DNA of 64,000 nucleotides from Maribacter sp. 1_MG-2023 (GTDB lineage: Bacteria > Bacteroidota > Bacteroidia > Flavobacteriales > Flavobacteriaceae): contig NZ_JAUOPN010000012.1 in the NCBI RefSeq assembly GCF_030547005.1, positions 1 through 64,000 of the forward strand, given 5' to 3'. The position numbers were made by a program, and so were the translations under genes. The notes beneath the pieces are model-generated. The model did no database searches. It saw nothing but the letters and a program-made list of their open reading frames with translations, and had not been told where the DNA came from. Positions 1 through 9,140 of the stretch are shown in pieces (position 1 is the stretch's first letter; each line of letters starts with the position of its first letter).

Positions 1-57
1 CGTTTCTAAAATGACCTCCCATATAGTTTGAAAAGTCTTAAGAATTTAGGATATTTA

Positions 58-77
58 TAATGACATATATGTCATTA
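58..77. promoter_or_regulatory. 20-bp perfect palindrome upstream of the zinc-ribbon gene
   Basis: TAATGACATA followed by its exact reverse complement forms a perfect 20-bp dyad, 9 bp before the GTG start at 86. It could be an operator for a dimeric regulator or a transposase-binding site, because a related TGTCATT motif recurs at 3480. The role is inferred. Confidence 0.45.
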
Positions 78-85
78 ATTCAACA

Positions 86-676
86 GTGGATAATCAGAAA
101 ATTAAATATAAAATTATAGTATCACCGGATATTTCAGAGGAGTTAAGTGCTCAAATTTTTCGATACTGGGCTTTTGATATTTCTGATTTCAACTATTCTC
201 TTGAAGACCTTACATTGACTGATGAAGAGAGCGAATTTCCCTTTATAGAAGTGCAAACAAATTCTTGCGTTAAGATGACTTTAACTCATTGTAAATTGTG
301 TTTTAATTCAATTTTGGTTACAGCCTATAATAGAAAGGAATTTATGCAATACCTTCAAGGGTACTATGATACTTGTGATGTATGTAAATTATATTCCCCA
401 AATTATGATGAAACTATAACGCTATCAAAACCACTTAAAACTAGGCTTAAGCAATTAAATAAAAATGAGTTAAGGGTTTTAAAAGGAATAGTAAAGCTTA
501 AAAGTAAAGCACTCATTTATCAGCATATCTTTAATAATAATGTAATGGATACTAATATCTGGAAGATAATTAATTCCCTACAGCGTAAAGATTTAATTTG
601 GGTTGAAAGAGATGATGAAGGGAGGATTAAATTTTTTCATTTCAAATCAGAATTAATTGATAATTTAGATAGCTAA
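86..676 (+). CDS. Zinc-ribbon / winged-helix-like hypothetical protein
   Basis: I do not recognise this 196-aa protein as a named family. Two Cys pairs, CKLC (about residues 69-72) and CDVC (about 97-100), are spaced like a zinc ribbon. The C-terminal 70 residues are Lys-rich and predicted helical, ending in a beta-hairpin-like stretch, which resembles a winged helix. The start is GTG just downstream of a 20-bp palindrome (58-77), which could be an operator. The gene is convergent with the AAA ATPase at 665-1339 and their 3' ends overlap by 12 bp, so it may be a passenger or regulator of the transposition module. TniQ was considered because it also carries zinc sites, but no TniQ N-terminal motif is visible. 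Confidence 0.6.
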   Translation: MDNQKIKYKIIVSPDISEELSAQIFRYWAFDISDFNYSLEDLTLTDEESEFPFIEVQTNSCVKMTLTHCKLCFNSILVTAYNRKEFMQYLQGYYDTCDVCKLYSPNYDETITLSKPLKTRLKQLNKNELRVLKGIVKLKSKALIYQHIFNNNVMDTNIWKIINSLQRKDLIWVERDDEGRIKFFHFKSELIDNLDS

Positions 677-1339
677 ATTTTCTTTCAAATAGAGATAATT
701 TTCGATACTATTTGTTAAATCACCAATGTTTTTAATATCAGAAAATTGGTTATTAATATCTTTTGATTTCACGCCATATGCGTTACATACACCAATAATT
801 TCCTCTTTAGTTAAGTCCTTTAACGGTATTATGCGATTAATTCTTCTATAAAATTCTGGTATACCATTTTTTTGTTCAGTATTCCAATTTTTTAATTTTT
901 CTACAAAATATTTTGGACCAGCTAAAATTATGCCCAAATTATTTTCTGTTAAGTCCCTTAACTCATGAATTAAACCTAATTGTTCATTATCGAACATACC
1001 ACCCTCGTCTACAATTAACAGATGTTTTTCATTGCTTTCTTGAATGTAATCTCTTATCCAATTCATAAAATGATAAAAAGATTTTCTTGTATATCCTCTG
1101 TAATTATAAACACCTGCTATCTCTGAAAAAAAATCTCGAGTAGTCATACTTTTACGTAATCGTATATACTTAATATTTTCTTTATCTTTTTGACTATAAC
1201 TTACTAAACCTTCGGTTTTACCTGTACCAGTTTCCCCTGCAATTATTAAAAATTTAGAGTTGTTGTGAGCAAACTCACATACCTTTTGAATATGTGCATA
1301 GTTTCTCAACTCGAATATTTGCTTTTTAAATTTTTCCAT
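665..1339 (-). CDS. AAA+ ATPase of a Tn7/Mu-type transposition module (TnsC/TniB/MuB-like)
   Basis: This 224-aa P-loop ATPase carries a Walker A motif (GETGTGKT, about residues 35-42), a Walker B motif (LLIVDEGG, about 108-115) and a following segment (IILAGP) like a sensor region. This is the compact form of ATPase that partners DDE transposases in the Mu, Tn552/Tn5053 and Tn7 groups. It would be expected to bind target DNA and activate the transposase. Its start codon overlaps the stop of the transposase gene at 1339, so the two are translationally coupled. Its 3' end overlaps the convergent gene at 86-676. An ExeA/GspA-like ATPase is the alternative family, but the transposase neighbour argues for transposition. 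Confidence 0.85.
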   Translation of the reverse strand: MEKFKKQIFELRNYAHIQKVCEFAHNNSKFLIIAGETGTGKTEGLVSYSQKDKENIKYIRLRKSMTTRDFFSEIAGVYNYRGYTRKSFYHFMNWIRDYIQESNEKHLLIVDEGGMFDNEQLGLIHELRDLTENNLGIILAGPKYFVEKLKNWNTEQKNGIPEFYRRINRIIPLKDLTKEEIIGVCNAYGVKSKDINNQFSDIKNIGDLTNSIENYLYLKENLAI

Positions 1340-3378
1340 TATTTGACTTTCTTAAGTATGAATGGAATATTATCATCTATAATTTCAGGTATGGTTTTTA
1401 AATCTCCATCATATGCAGAATTACTTGGAATTTGATTGATAACTCTTAGTGATAGTAATTCACTCTCAATATCTTTTAAACTATCTTGACTAGTTTCTTT
1501 AATTTTTAAATTCGTTTTTACATCTAAGCCTAAAATTGGGGCAGCTTCTATTTCATCGTAACCCTCTTTTATCTCTTTATAAATTTCTTTTAAATTTTGT
1601 TTTACATTTCTAATATTTCTCAAACTATGACTTTGGTATATTTTAGCTTCAGAACTGTTTATTGGTACGATATTTATTTTTGTGTCTCTAGAAACAACAC
1701 CTATCATTTCATTGTTTAAGGTACTTATAAACACTTGGGACAAATTAAACTCATCATAAAGCACTTTTACAGACGTTCGGTTTACCTTATTGGATATTTT
1801 TAAATCATATATCGTATATGAGTGTTTAGAACCTAAAACAGTTATAAAAATTTTAGAATTTCTTACTTTAATAGTTTTTGTTTGCCCAAAGATTAAAGCA
1901 ATATCATATTTATTAATAGTCTTTTTTGATGTTTTCATTGAAATTTTAAATGCTCTGTATGGGATATCCTGTGTTACAGAGTGAATAGCTTCATTGTATT
2001 CTTTAATTTTAATATCAATAGCTCTTATTAATTCTTTCTTTTTATAAAGATTTTTAAATTTTCTATACTTAGCAGTTTGTTTTTCATTAGCACGACCATT
2101 TTCTCTTTTAGTTTTTATTCCTTCTCCTAGATACCCATAAACTTCAATCAAATATTTTGATTGAAATGTACCAAACCACCTTTCTACATGAGCTTTGTCT
2201 TTTGCATTTTTAACTTTAGCATATCTAATGTTTACACCCAAACTCATTAGTTTACTTTTTAAAGAAGAAAACTCATTTGAATGATAGGCCTTGTGGTTGT
2301 CTACTAATATGTTATCTGGCGCAATTCCTCCATTTATAAATGCACTTTTTATCGCATTATTTATCAATTGAAAATTTTCTACAGTTCCAATACTATGACC
2401 AATAATTTTTCTAGAATAGACATCTAATACAACGCACAAAGTTAAATATGATGGTGTACCTTCATTATTATAATATATATTCACTTGCGAAGAATCAATT
2501 TGGTAAAGACCTCCCGCAAAATCAGGAGTTTTTCTAGCTAAATAGGGAGTTATATTATCATTGGCATACTTTAGTCCGAGTCTTAGTATATCCGATTTAT
2601 TTCTAAATTCTACATCATCACAAATTCTATCTACGGTAGATTGTGAAATTGTTTGATAACCTATCTGCTTAAGATGTGTATTGACTAAAACTAATATTTT
2701 ATATTTACTATACCTTTTACTACTCAATCGATGAGCCTTTATAAGCGATTTTACAACTGAATTTACTTTATATGGTTTCCTACCATTAATTCTAAAATCA
2801 TGAACTAAATTTTCAACAATTCCTTCTCTATTGCACTTGGTTATTTTACTTGAGAAATAAGTGTAGCTTTTTGCTTTAAAACACACCTTTGGTAATTTTT
2901 GAAAAGCAATATGGATTTCTTTTAGATTTTTAGATGTAAATCTGATGGAAAATAGTATTTCTTGGATTATTGCGTGTGTTCTTGCATAGTTGTTTATAAT
3001 CTCAATATCTGTAAAATATTCTTTGTATAGAGGTATATATTGCGTCCAATAGTTTTGATCAATCCAAATTTGATGAAAAATAAAATCTAACGAAGAATTG
3101 AAAGAGTCTTTTGGAGCTGCATTCTCTAACAAATCAATAATTTTAGACTCTTCAGTTGGAAGGTTTAACTTCTCTAATCGTTTTAAAGGGATACTTTCAT
3201 AACGAATCCATATTTCTGTTGACCCTAATTTTTTATGAGTATGATAAAAACCTGTCTTATTAATTTTTGCTCTGGAAATTTCATTATTAAGAGTTCTGAT
3301 ATTCATACCGTTATCAACTAATAGAGATTTTAACACATATGCTTTACCTCCGATAATTTGTAAATATCCAATCTCCAC
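1339..3378 (-). CDS. DDE (rve-type) transposase, Mu/TnsB/TniA-like
   Basis: The 679-aa protein has an N-terminal helical DNA-binding part, a central integrase catalytic core and a C-terminal beta-rich Mu-type domain. The catalytic triad can be read as Asp about 293 (in YQIDSSQ), Asp about 360 (in LVDNHKA) and Glu about 399 (in HVERWFG), and the 38-residue D-to-E spacing is normal for DD(35-39)E enzymes. It cuts and joins transposon ends and works with the ATPase encoded immediately downstream. The frame is intact, so the module may be active. No tyrosine recombinase, tnsA-like nuclease, tniQ or CRISPR component is visible in this window. The module may continue left of position 1. Confidence 0.9.
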   Translation of the reverse strand: MEIGYLQIIGGKAYVLKSLLVDNGMNIRTLNNEISRAKINKTGFYHTHKKLGSTEIWIRYESIPLKRLEKLNLPTEESKIIDLLENAAPKDSFNSSLDFIFHQIWIDQNYWTQYIPLYKEYFTDIEIINNYARTHAIIQEILFSIRFTSKNLKEIHIAFQKLPKVCFKAKSYTYFSSKITKCNREGIVENLVHDFRINGRKPYKVNSVVKSLIKAHRLSSKRYSKYKILVLVNTHLKQIGYQTISQSTVDRICDDVEFRNKSDILRLGLKYANDNITPYLARKTPDFAGGLYQIDSSQVNIYYNNEGTPSYLTLCVVLDVYSRKIIGHSIGTVENFQLINNAIKSAFINGGIAPDNILVDNHKAYHSNEFSSLKSKLMSLGVNIRYAKVKNAKDKAHVERWFGTFQSKYLIEVYGYLGEGIKTKRENGRANEKQTAKYRKFKNLYKKKELIRAIDIKIKEYNEAIHSVTQDIPYRAFKISMKTSKKTINKYDIALIFGQTKTIKVRNSKIFITVLGSKHSYTIYDLKISNKVNRTSVKVLYDEFNLSQVFISTLNNEMIGVVSRDTKINIVPINSSEAKIYQSHSLRNIRNVKQNLKEIYKEIKEGYDEIEAAPILGLDVKTNLKIKETSQDSLKDIESELLSLRVINQIPSNSAYDGDLKTIPEIIDDNIPFILKKVK

Positions 3379-4011
3379 CTTATTTAGTTTAATTATTAAT
3401 GGTATGATTACTTATAAAGATAGTAAATTGAATTTAAATATTAATCAATTATATGATTATCAGATAATTGTGTACATTTTGTCATTTATACTTATAAATA
3501 AATCTATAGTTATGAAGATTATTTTTATACTAAACTAATAGGGATGAATGACGAATTTGATGTGACTTGGTTCACTTTTTTGAATGAAGAATTATAGGTT
3601 TCAAATTCCCAGAGACCATATTAGAAGCGTTTTAGCTGTATCTATAATTTGCAACCGTTTGCCAACGCCAAAAAGAAAAAACTTTTAGATTCTTTTGAAT
3701 TTTGCGATTTATGAGGAACTCATTAGTCAATAAATTTTTCACAGCATCCTAGTCAGACAACCGCAACAACGCAAAATTTTAGAAATAAAATTTCTGTGCA
3801 CTTGTTACCTCTTCATGTTCCTAGTAATCATTTTTTAAGTCTGTTTGACTTTTATGTTTATAAATGTAAGTTTCTATGCGCTCGCAAGTTTAAACAAAGT
3901 TTTGTCCGTCTGACTTACTATCTACACATATTTATAACTAATTTATAATCAGATATTTACTAACAATACAAAAAAAAGACTAGGCATTATTTTAATCCAT
4001 AATTTCCTACA
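3379..4011. other. Intergenic region between transposase and large unknown gene
   Basis: This is about 630 bp without a supported gene. The left part (3440-3510) holds an AT-rich segment with TGTCATT and TATAAATA motifs that also occur in inverted orientation at 52-76, so it may contain a transposon end. The right part (about 3620-3840) is a diverged copy of the dispersed repeat family. The last 60 bp are AT-rich and presumably carry the promoter for the gene at 4012. Confidence 0.5.
3620..3840 (+). repeat. Diverged copy (E) of the dispersed intergenic repeat
   Basis: Shared landmarks with the copies at 9141 and 19507 are TTGCCAACGCCAAAA, a later ATTTT-rich block and TTCTGTGCACTTGTTA, in the same order and orientation. 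The similarity is patchy, so this is an old or partial copy. Confidence 0.5.
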
Positions 4012-7000
4012 ATGGATGCAAAAAATAAAGTGACTGGTCAGATAGTAAGAGCTGATAACGGAAAGGGAATTATAAACTTAAAAGTTGCATTATTTGACAT
4101 TGATTCAGCTATTACGGAGTTCATAAAAGATCAATTTGAGGGCGACTTACCTATTTCAGAACTTTTCGATTCTCAATTAGCATCCAGTTCACCTGAGAAT
4201 ATTCAAAAATTATTTACTCTGATTTTCGGACCAGCCAAGGAGGAAGATCGTGAGCTAAGAGGCGATGCTCCTTCTGGCGATAGACTTGGCTCAGTCCTCA
4301 CAGATCAATTAGGTAAATTCGAACTTTCTTTCTCGGACGAGGCGTTTAATGATGAAAAAAAAGAAAAACGTCCTGATTTAGTACTCATTGTTCTAGGACC
4401 AGACATTTCTGTTGATGTTGGCGGATATGGGATTGGACTACCAGAAACACAAAGAATAGTTCATTTTGCATTTATGCCGCATTGGAATGCAGGGAGACAA
4501 GAAGCTTATTTCATTAAGATTCCAGTAAGTCTTTTTGCAAAGGCAGGTGTCAATAATGATATTATCAAGGCTTTGGATATCGATAAATTTTTTAAAGACC
4601 TCTCCTCTGCCGATGCACAGGAAAACAGTAAACGACGTGCAGGGATTATCGAAAAAATCCCGAAAATGCTTACCCCAAGGGCATTAGCCCAAAACCCTAA
4701 TTTTATCCCAAAAACGTTATCAGCTAGTGAATCTGACCTTATACAAAGAAATACCATAAATTCTAGTGTTTCTGACTTAGGAAAAATCTCAATTCCTCCA
4801 TCTGTACTCTATTTTACAGAACAGGAATTCGCTCGATATTTACCAGATATTACTATTCCTACCAGCGGCATGGTCACTATAGAAGAAACAGTTAGTGCTT
4901 GCGATTTATTAGAAATAAAGGGTCTTGGTGTAAGCTATGAACGAGTAAAAACTTTAGTCACCGATGCACGTGCTAAAAAAGAGAGCGCAGATTTCAGTAA
5001 ACCAGAGCTTATTATATGTGAAACCAATACACCACCTCCTCCACCTGATGTTGATTTAGCCATGCAAATTGTCAAAGAACGTGTTTTAGGACAGATAGAA
5101 TCGTTACCCGCTTTTGAAGATCCTGAGAAAAAAACAGTTATTGATGACTTACAAACTATAAAAGCACGCATTAACGAATTAGAAATGGGTAGTGGCCCAG
5201 CAAATGTGACCGCATTCCGCGATTTTAATAATTTACAAATTGCCTTCAAAGATGTATGGACGGCTGCTTTTGATGCAGAACTTGAAACAGATGTTCAAAA
5301 CATGTTTGATGAGATTAACCGTATTGATTTAGATTATGGTCATACATTTACACGACCAGATGACTTCAGAGACATTCAAGAATTTGAAGATTTTTTCTTA
5401 TCTATTTCAAATGATTTAGGAGCCTTTGAAGCATTGTGGGTAACTGTACCTTCTAAATATAGTGAATTCTTTACTGACGCTGAATGGAATCGATTAACCC
5501 CAAGAGCACAAATAAACTTTGCAGAATATTTTGAAAACGCTGCAACACGTTGGCCTGATGACATAAATGCTCAGCGTATTGAACGCAGAACAGAAGCTAC
5601 TCGTATAAAGGAAGCTCCTAGTAGTATGAATGGTGTTGGAAGACTACAGCGACTTATATCTGATATCAGTACTAGATTAAGTAAGCCCTACTCATTTAAA
5701 TATTATGCCGCAGATTCTGTTAATTACGGTATTGTTGTTAAGTATCGCCAAGAATGGAAACCTCTTAATTATCAGGTTGGGCGTCTTATCTCTACCCTAC
5801 CGTTGGCACCCGGAGAAACACGCGAACTAAAAGTTACACAAAAACGAAAACGTACTAGAGCAGAAAAAGAGATGCGAAAAGCCTTGACTGAAAATAGTTA
5901 TGAAAGTTCATCATCAGTAAAAAGTGAACTTGATGTGATTGCAAAATTAGCTACCGATACAAACTTTAAAATGTCCGCAAGTGGATCTTTTACTTTGGGT
6001 ATTGGGTCAATAGATAGTGCAAGCGAATTTTCTCATAATCAAAAAATAGAATCCAATCGACAACATAAACAGATGTCTGAAGCTACTCGTAAAGCTTCAG
6101 AAAAAGTGCGACAAGAGCGGGAGATAAGTGTTGAGAACTCGCAAGAATCTGAAGATAGTTTGGAATCAATACAAAAAATTCATAATCCTAATAATGAGGT
6201 TACGGTTACTTATTTAATGTATGAGTTGGAACGACGTTACAAAGTACATCAAAGATTAGAAAGTGTAACACCTGTAATTATGCTCGCATTAGATATGCCA
6301 TCACCTCATGAATTAACGGAAGGTTGGATTTTGGAATATGCTTGGATTTTACGCAGAGCGCTATTAGATGATGCATTTGAAGAAGCCATTCACATAATTG
6401 AAAATGGACGTTCATCTGAAGCTGTCGATATTCATGTTAAAAAATCAGTTTATGAGCGAGAACAAGCAGCAATGTCTGCAATAACAACTGAGTTTGATGC
6501 TGTAATAAGCGATCGTACAGCACTTCGTTCTCAATTAATAAATTTTCAAAAACAGGCTGACGATTTTGAAGCTGGTGAAGAAAGTACGAGTGATAAAGTT
6601 AAAGACTTCTTTCTGTCTGGAGGATTTTCAATATTTGGAGGTGATAACGAACCTGATCAGGGTGCACTTTATGAGTCTATGATTAAGGCTGCAGAATCAC
6701 GTCTGAAACATGTGGACCAACGGGCAGAAGAACTTGCTACTGCACAGAGAGCCGCAAAACGAGAAGCGCGAGAAGCTGGACAACAATATGCCGATGCTTT
6801 AAAGACAATTGCACAAAAAGACACTCAAGTAAAACAATTATTATTACATATTCGTCAGAATATTTTTCACTATATGCATGCTATTTGGGAAATGAAGCAT
6901 CCAGATCAATGGTTCTTTGAATGGGCAGAAAAAATGGTCTACCACGTTGGTGCTGGCAAGGTGACATGCTCACTATCACGTTGGGAAAACATTTGGCCCA

Positions 7001-7632
7001 TGCCGCCAGGGGTTGAGCGCCAAGGTAACCCTTATCAAATACATTGCGATCCTCCAGTTCCTCCAGATATTACTAGTTTCTCTGATGAAGATAAAGTACC
7101 ACTTGGCAGTATTGCTCATGTTGATCAATTACTCGGTTTTAAAGGTAATTATGCGGTATTTCCTTTAAAGGATTGTACTCACGTTACAGATTATATGATG
7201 CGAGAATTTGTAGATGATTATCTTGGAGTGCGTGATCCTGCTTTAGATATAGGTGTGACTTCGGCTGAGCTTATAGACTATGCCAAAGAAGTTTGGGAAG
7301 ATGAAACGCTAAGTGAAGAAGATCGTACAACCTTAAGTGAGATTCTTGCAAAATCATTATCATCTCCAGTACCTGATACTCAAGAAATTATTCTACCCAC
7401 AGGACAAATTTACATGGAAGCACTTAAAGGTGAAACGACGCTATTAGAAGACTTTAAACTTGCTCATCGTGGAATGGATGTTCTTAAAGTACAAGAAGAG
7501 GTTCGTGAAGCTCGTCTAAAGAATTTACGTCATGCAGGTCCAATGGTTGGTCTAATACCTAATTTCGATGATAATGATGTAGATAAAAGTATTGTTGTTA
7601 AAGGAATTGATTCTATAAATATTGATGAATAG
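4012..7632 (+). CDS. Large hypothetical protein with transthyretin-like N-terminus and coiled coils
   Basis: I do not recognise a named family for this 1206-aa protein. Residues about 1-150 look like a transthyretin/carboxypeptidase-regulatory beta-sandwich (VTGQIV, VALFDID, TDQLGKFELSF, RPDLVLIVLGPD), a fold also found at the N-termini of insecticidal Tc-type toxins. A run of five prolines lies near residue 341. Residues about 560-620 form a beta-rich module (PLNYQVG, STLPLAPGETRELKV), followed by a charged Ser/Glu-rich coiled region (about 620-720) and a long Ala/Glu/Arg coiled coil (about 890-965). There is no signal peptide or membrane segment. It is followed after 2 bp by the gene at 7635, so the two are almost certainly co-expressed. 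A carrier or structural partner for the second protein is my inference. Confidence 0.75.
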   Translation: MDAKNKVTGQIVRADNGKGIINLKVALFDIDSAITEFIKDQFEGDLPISELFDSQLASSSPENIQKLFTLIFGPAKEEDRELRGDAPSGDRLGSVLTDQLGKFELSFSDEAFNDEKKEKRPDLVLIVLGPDISVDVGGYGIGLPETQRIVHFAFMPHWNAGRQEAYFIKIPVSLFAKAGVNNDIIKALDIDKFFKDLSSADAQENSKRRAGIIEKIPKMLTPRALAQNPNFIPKTLSASESDLIQRNTINSSVSDLGKISIPPSVLYFTEQEFARYLPDITIPTSGMVTIEETVSACDLLEIKGLGVSYERVKTLVTDARAKKESADFSKPELIICETNTPPPPPDVDLAMQIVKERVLGQIESLPAFEDPEKKTVIDDLQTIKARINELEMGSGPANVTAFRDFNNLQIAFKDVWTAAFDAELETDVQNMFDEINRIDLDYGHTFTRPDDFRDIQEFEDFFLSISNDLGAFEALWVTVPSKYSEFFTDAEWNRLTPRAQINFAEYFENAATRWPDDINAQRIERRTEATRIKEAPSSMNGVGRLQRLISDISTRLSKPYSFKYYAADSVNYGIVVKYRQEWKPLNYQVGRLISTLPLAPGETRELKVTQKRKRTRAEKEMRKALTENSYESSSSVKSELDVIAKLATDTNFKMSASGSFTLGIGSIDSASEFSHNQKIESNRQHKQMSEATRKASEKVRQEREISVENSQESEDSLESIQKIHNPNNEVTVTYLMYELERRYKVHQRLESVTPVIMLALDMPSPHELTEGWILEYAWILRRALLDDAFEEAIHIIENGRSSEAVDIHVKKSVYEREQAAMSAITTEFDAVISDRTALRSQLINFQKQADDFEAGEESTSDKVKDFFLSGGFSIFGGDNEPDQGALYESMIKAAESRLKHVDQRAEELATAQRAAKREAREAGQQYADALKTIAQKDTQVKQLLLHIRQNIFHYMHAIWEMKHPDQWFFEWAEKMVYHVGAGKVTCSLSRWENIWPMPPGVERQGNPYQIHCDPPVPPDITSFSDEDKVPLGSIAHVDQLLGFKGNYAVFPLKDCTHVTDYMMREFVDDYLGVRDPALDIGVTSAELIDYAKEVWEDETLSEEDRTTLSEILAKSLSSPVPDTQEIILPTGQIYMEALKGETTLLEDFKLAHRGMDVLKVQEEVREARLKNLRHAGPMVGLIPNFDDNDVDKSIVVKGIDSINIDE

Positions 7633-7634
7633 CT

Positions 7635-9041
7635 ATGGATCCTGATGAAATACAAAGAGCTCTAGACAGGATTCGAAGTGAAAACCTTTCATTACAACAG
7701 CGAATCAGAGAAATTGAGGATACGAGGAGAGTTGAACGCGTGCGAGGTACACAAAATAGGGCAACGTCTACTTTTCAAGATGTAGATGAAGAAGGAAATA
7801 TTACTTTTTTTATCAATGGCAGAGCAACTTCGGGTGTATCTAGCAACGACTCTGCTGTTCTTAGAAATAGTTTTGATTCTATTGTTTCTGCTGTCTCCGA
7901 TGGAAATCCATCACTCCAAGGCCTAGTATTTCGAAGTATTAGAGATCGAAATGGAAATTTAAGATGGTTAGTTTCTCCTCCTGATGGGGAAAATACAGGT
8001 CAAGGCGGTCTTGAAGGTATTCCAAGTAGACAAGAAATTTATGGTGATATAATCCGAAGGGGCGGAGAAAATTTAGAAGAGGCATTTACTCAAATATTAA
8101 CAGTAGCAGGAAGAGAAATTGCTATTTCAATAGCCATTGCACCTATTGGAAGGCTAGCGACTTTACTATTATCATTGGGTGGAAGAGGTGTACGATCATC
8201 ATTTCTGCAATTATCAAATTTAATTAGGAGAGGGAGATATGACGATATTAGAGCAGCTCTACAAACTCTAAATCACTCTTCACTTCAATCACTTGATCGA
8301 ATCTTAACTAGTGTAAGAAGAGGAAATCCTTTAACCACAAATCAAATATCGGAAGCAAATAGGATTCTTGGAATCTTAGAAAGAGAACTAAACAATATTG
8401 CTCAAAGTTTGCCATCTCGTTATAGTAACCCGATAAATGCCCAACAATTAAATAGGATTCGAGAATTATCACAAGGTGCTAGAACTCAACTTCAAACTAT
8501 TCTTCTAAACAGAGATTATGCTCAATCTATAGGAAGAATTCAAAGCCGTAAAATTTTAAAATTTATTAATGAGTTCTCACAAGCACAACATTTCGATCGA
8601 GTTGTTCTAAATTATGTAATGGGTGGGAATCAACAAAGAGGAGCGAGATTTGTAATGCAATGGGTTTCGAGACATGTTCCTGTTAGTCAAGCGAGTAGGT
8701 TAGTTTTTGAACAATCTCACAGAGGAAGACGCTATAGCGATCTTCTATGGAACAATGTCAAATTTGAATTTAAAAATGTAATGCAACTATCGAATAACAG
8801 TGAATTACGTAGACAACTTTCCTACGACCTAAATCTATTATTTAGCCAACAAGCTCTGGGACCAAATCGTGGTGGTGTTCCCAACGGTCTCAAATGGGTA
8901 TTTGCTGGAAATCGTGGATTACATGGAGGCAATATTAGAACTACATTAAACGACATCATAAATAGTGTATATGCCAACCATCCTAGAAGGCGAGACATGC
9001 TGCAATGGGTACAAAGGCATGTTATTATCTGGTCACCATAA
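7635..9041 (+). CDS. Putative effector with C-terminal PD-(D/E)xK nuclease-like domain
   Basis: The 468-aa protein starts with a charged coiled coil (about residues 1-40), followed by a variable middle with a hydrophobic segment (about 155-185) and helical repeats. The C-terminal 130 residues contain GRRYSDLLW, then VKFEFKN: Asp369, Glu378 and Lys380 could form the D...ExK active site of a PD-(D/E)xK nuclease, in the arrangement common in polymorphic-toxin endonuclease domains. There is no signal peptide. It sits 2 bp after the 1206-aa gene. No immunity-like gene follows; the next 1.2 kb is repeat and AT-rich DNA. The nuclease assignment is inference from the motif, and the protein has no recognised full-length family. 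Confidence 0.7.
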   Translation: MDPDEIQRALDRIRSENLSLQQRIREIEDTRRVERVRGTQNRATSTFQDVDEEGNITFFINGRATSGVSSNDSAVLRNSFDSIVSAVSDGNPSLQGLVFRSIRDRNGNLRWLVSPPDGENTGQGGLEGIPSRQEIYGDIIRRGGENLEEAFTQILTVAGREIAISIAIAPIGRLATLLLSLGGRGVRSSFLQLSNLIRRGRYDDIRAALQTLNHSSLQSLDRILTSVRRGNPLTTNQISEANRILGILERELNNIAQSLPSRYSNPINAQQLNRIRELSQGARTQLQTILLNRDYAQSIGRIQSRKILKFINEFSQAQHFDRVVLNYVMGGNQQRGARFVMQWVSRHVPVSQASRLVFEQSHRGRRYSDLLWNNVKFEFKNVMQLSNNSELRRQLSYDLNLLFSQQALGPNRGGVPNGLKWVFAGNRGLHGGNIRTTLNDIINSVYANHPRRRDMLQWVQRHVIIWSP

Positions 9042-9140
9042 AACAATTTTACTAAGTGATTAAATTAGAATTACAGATAGGAAGAGATGACGTAGAAGAA
9101 GAAATATAAATAGTAACTCGAAAAATAGACTTTTAATATA

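Noticed and set aside
86-676. TniQ identity for the zinc-ribbon protein.
   Set aside because: It lacks the TniQ N-terminal motifs and is on the strand opposite to the transposase genes; only the zinc-type Cys pairs agree.
1-3378. CRISPR-associated transposon.
   Set aside because: There is no cas gene, no repeat-spacer array and no tniQ in the visible part.
8822-9046. Antisense frame as an immunity gene to the nuclease-like protein.
   Set aside because: The 74-aa antisense frame lies entirely inside the effector's coding region, is Cys/Pro-rich and looks like a shadow of it.
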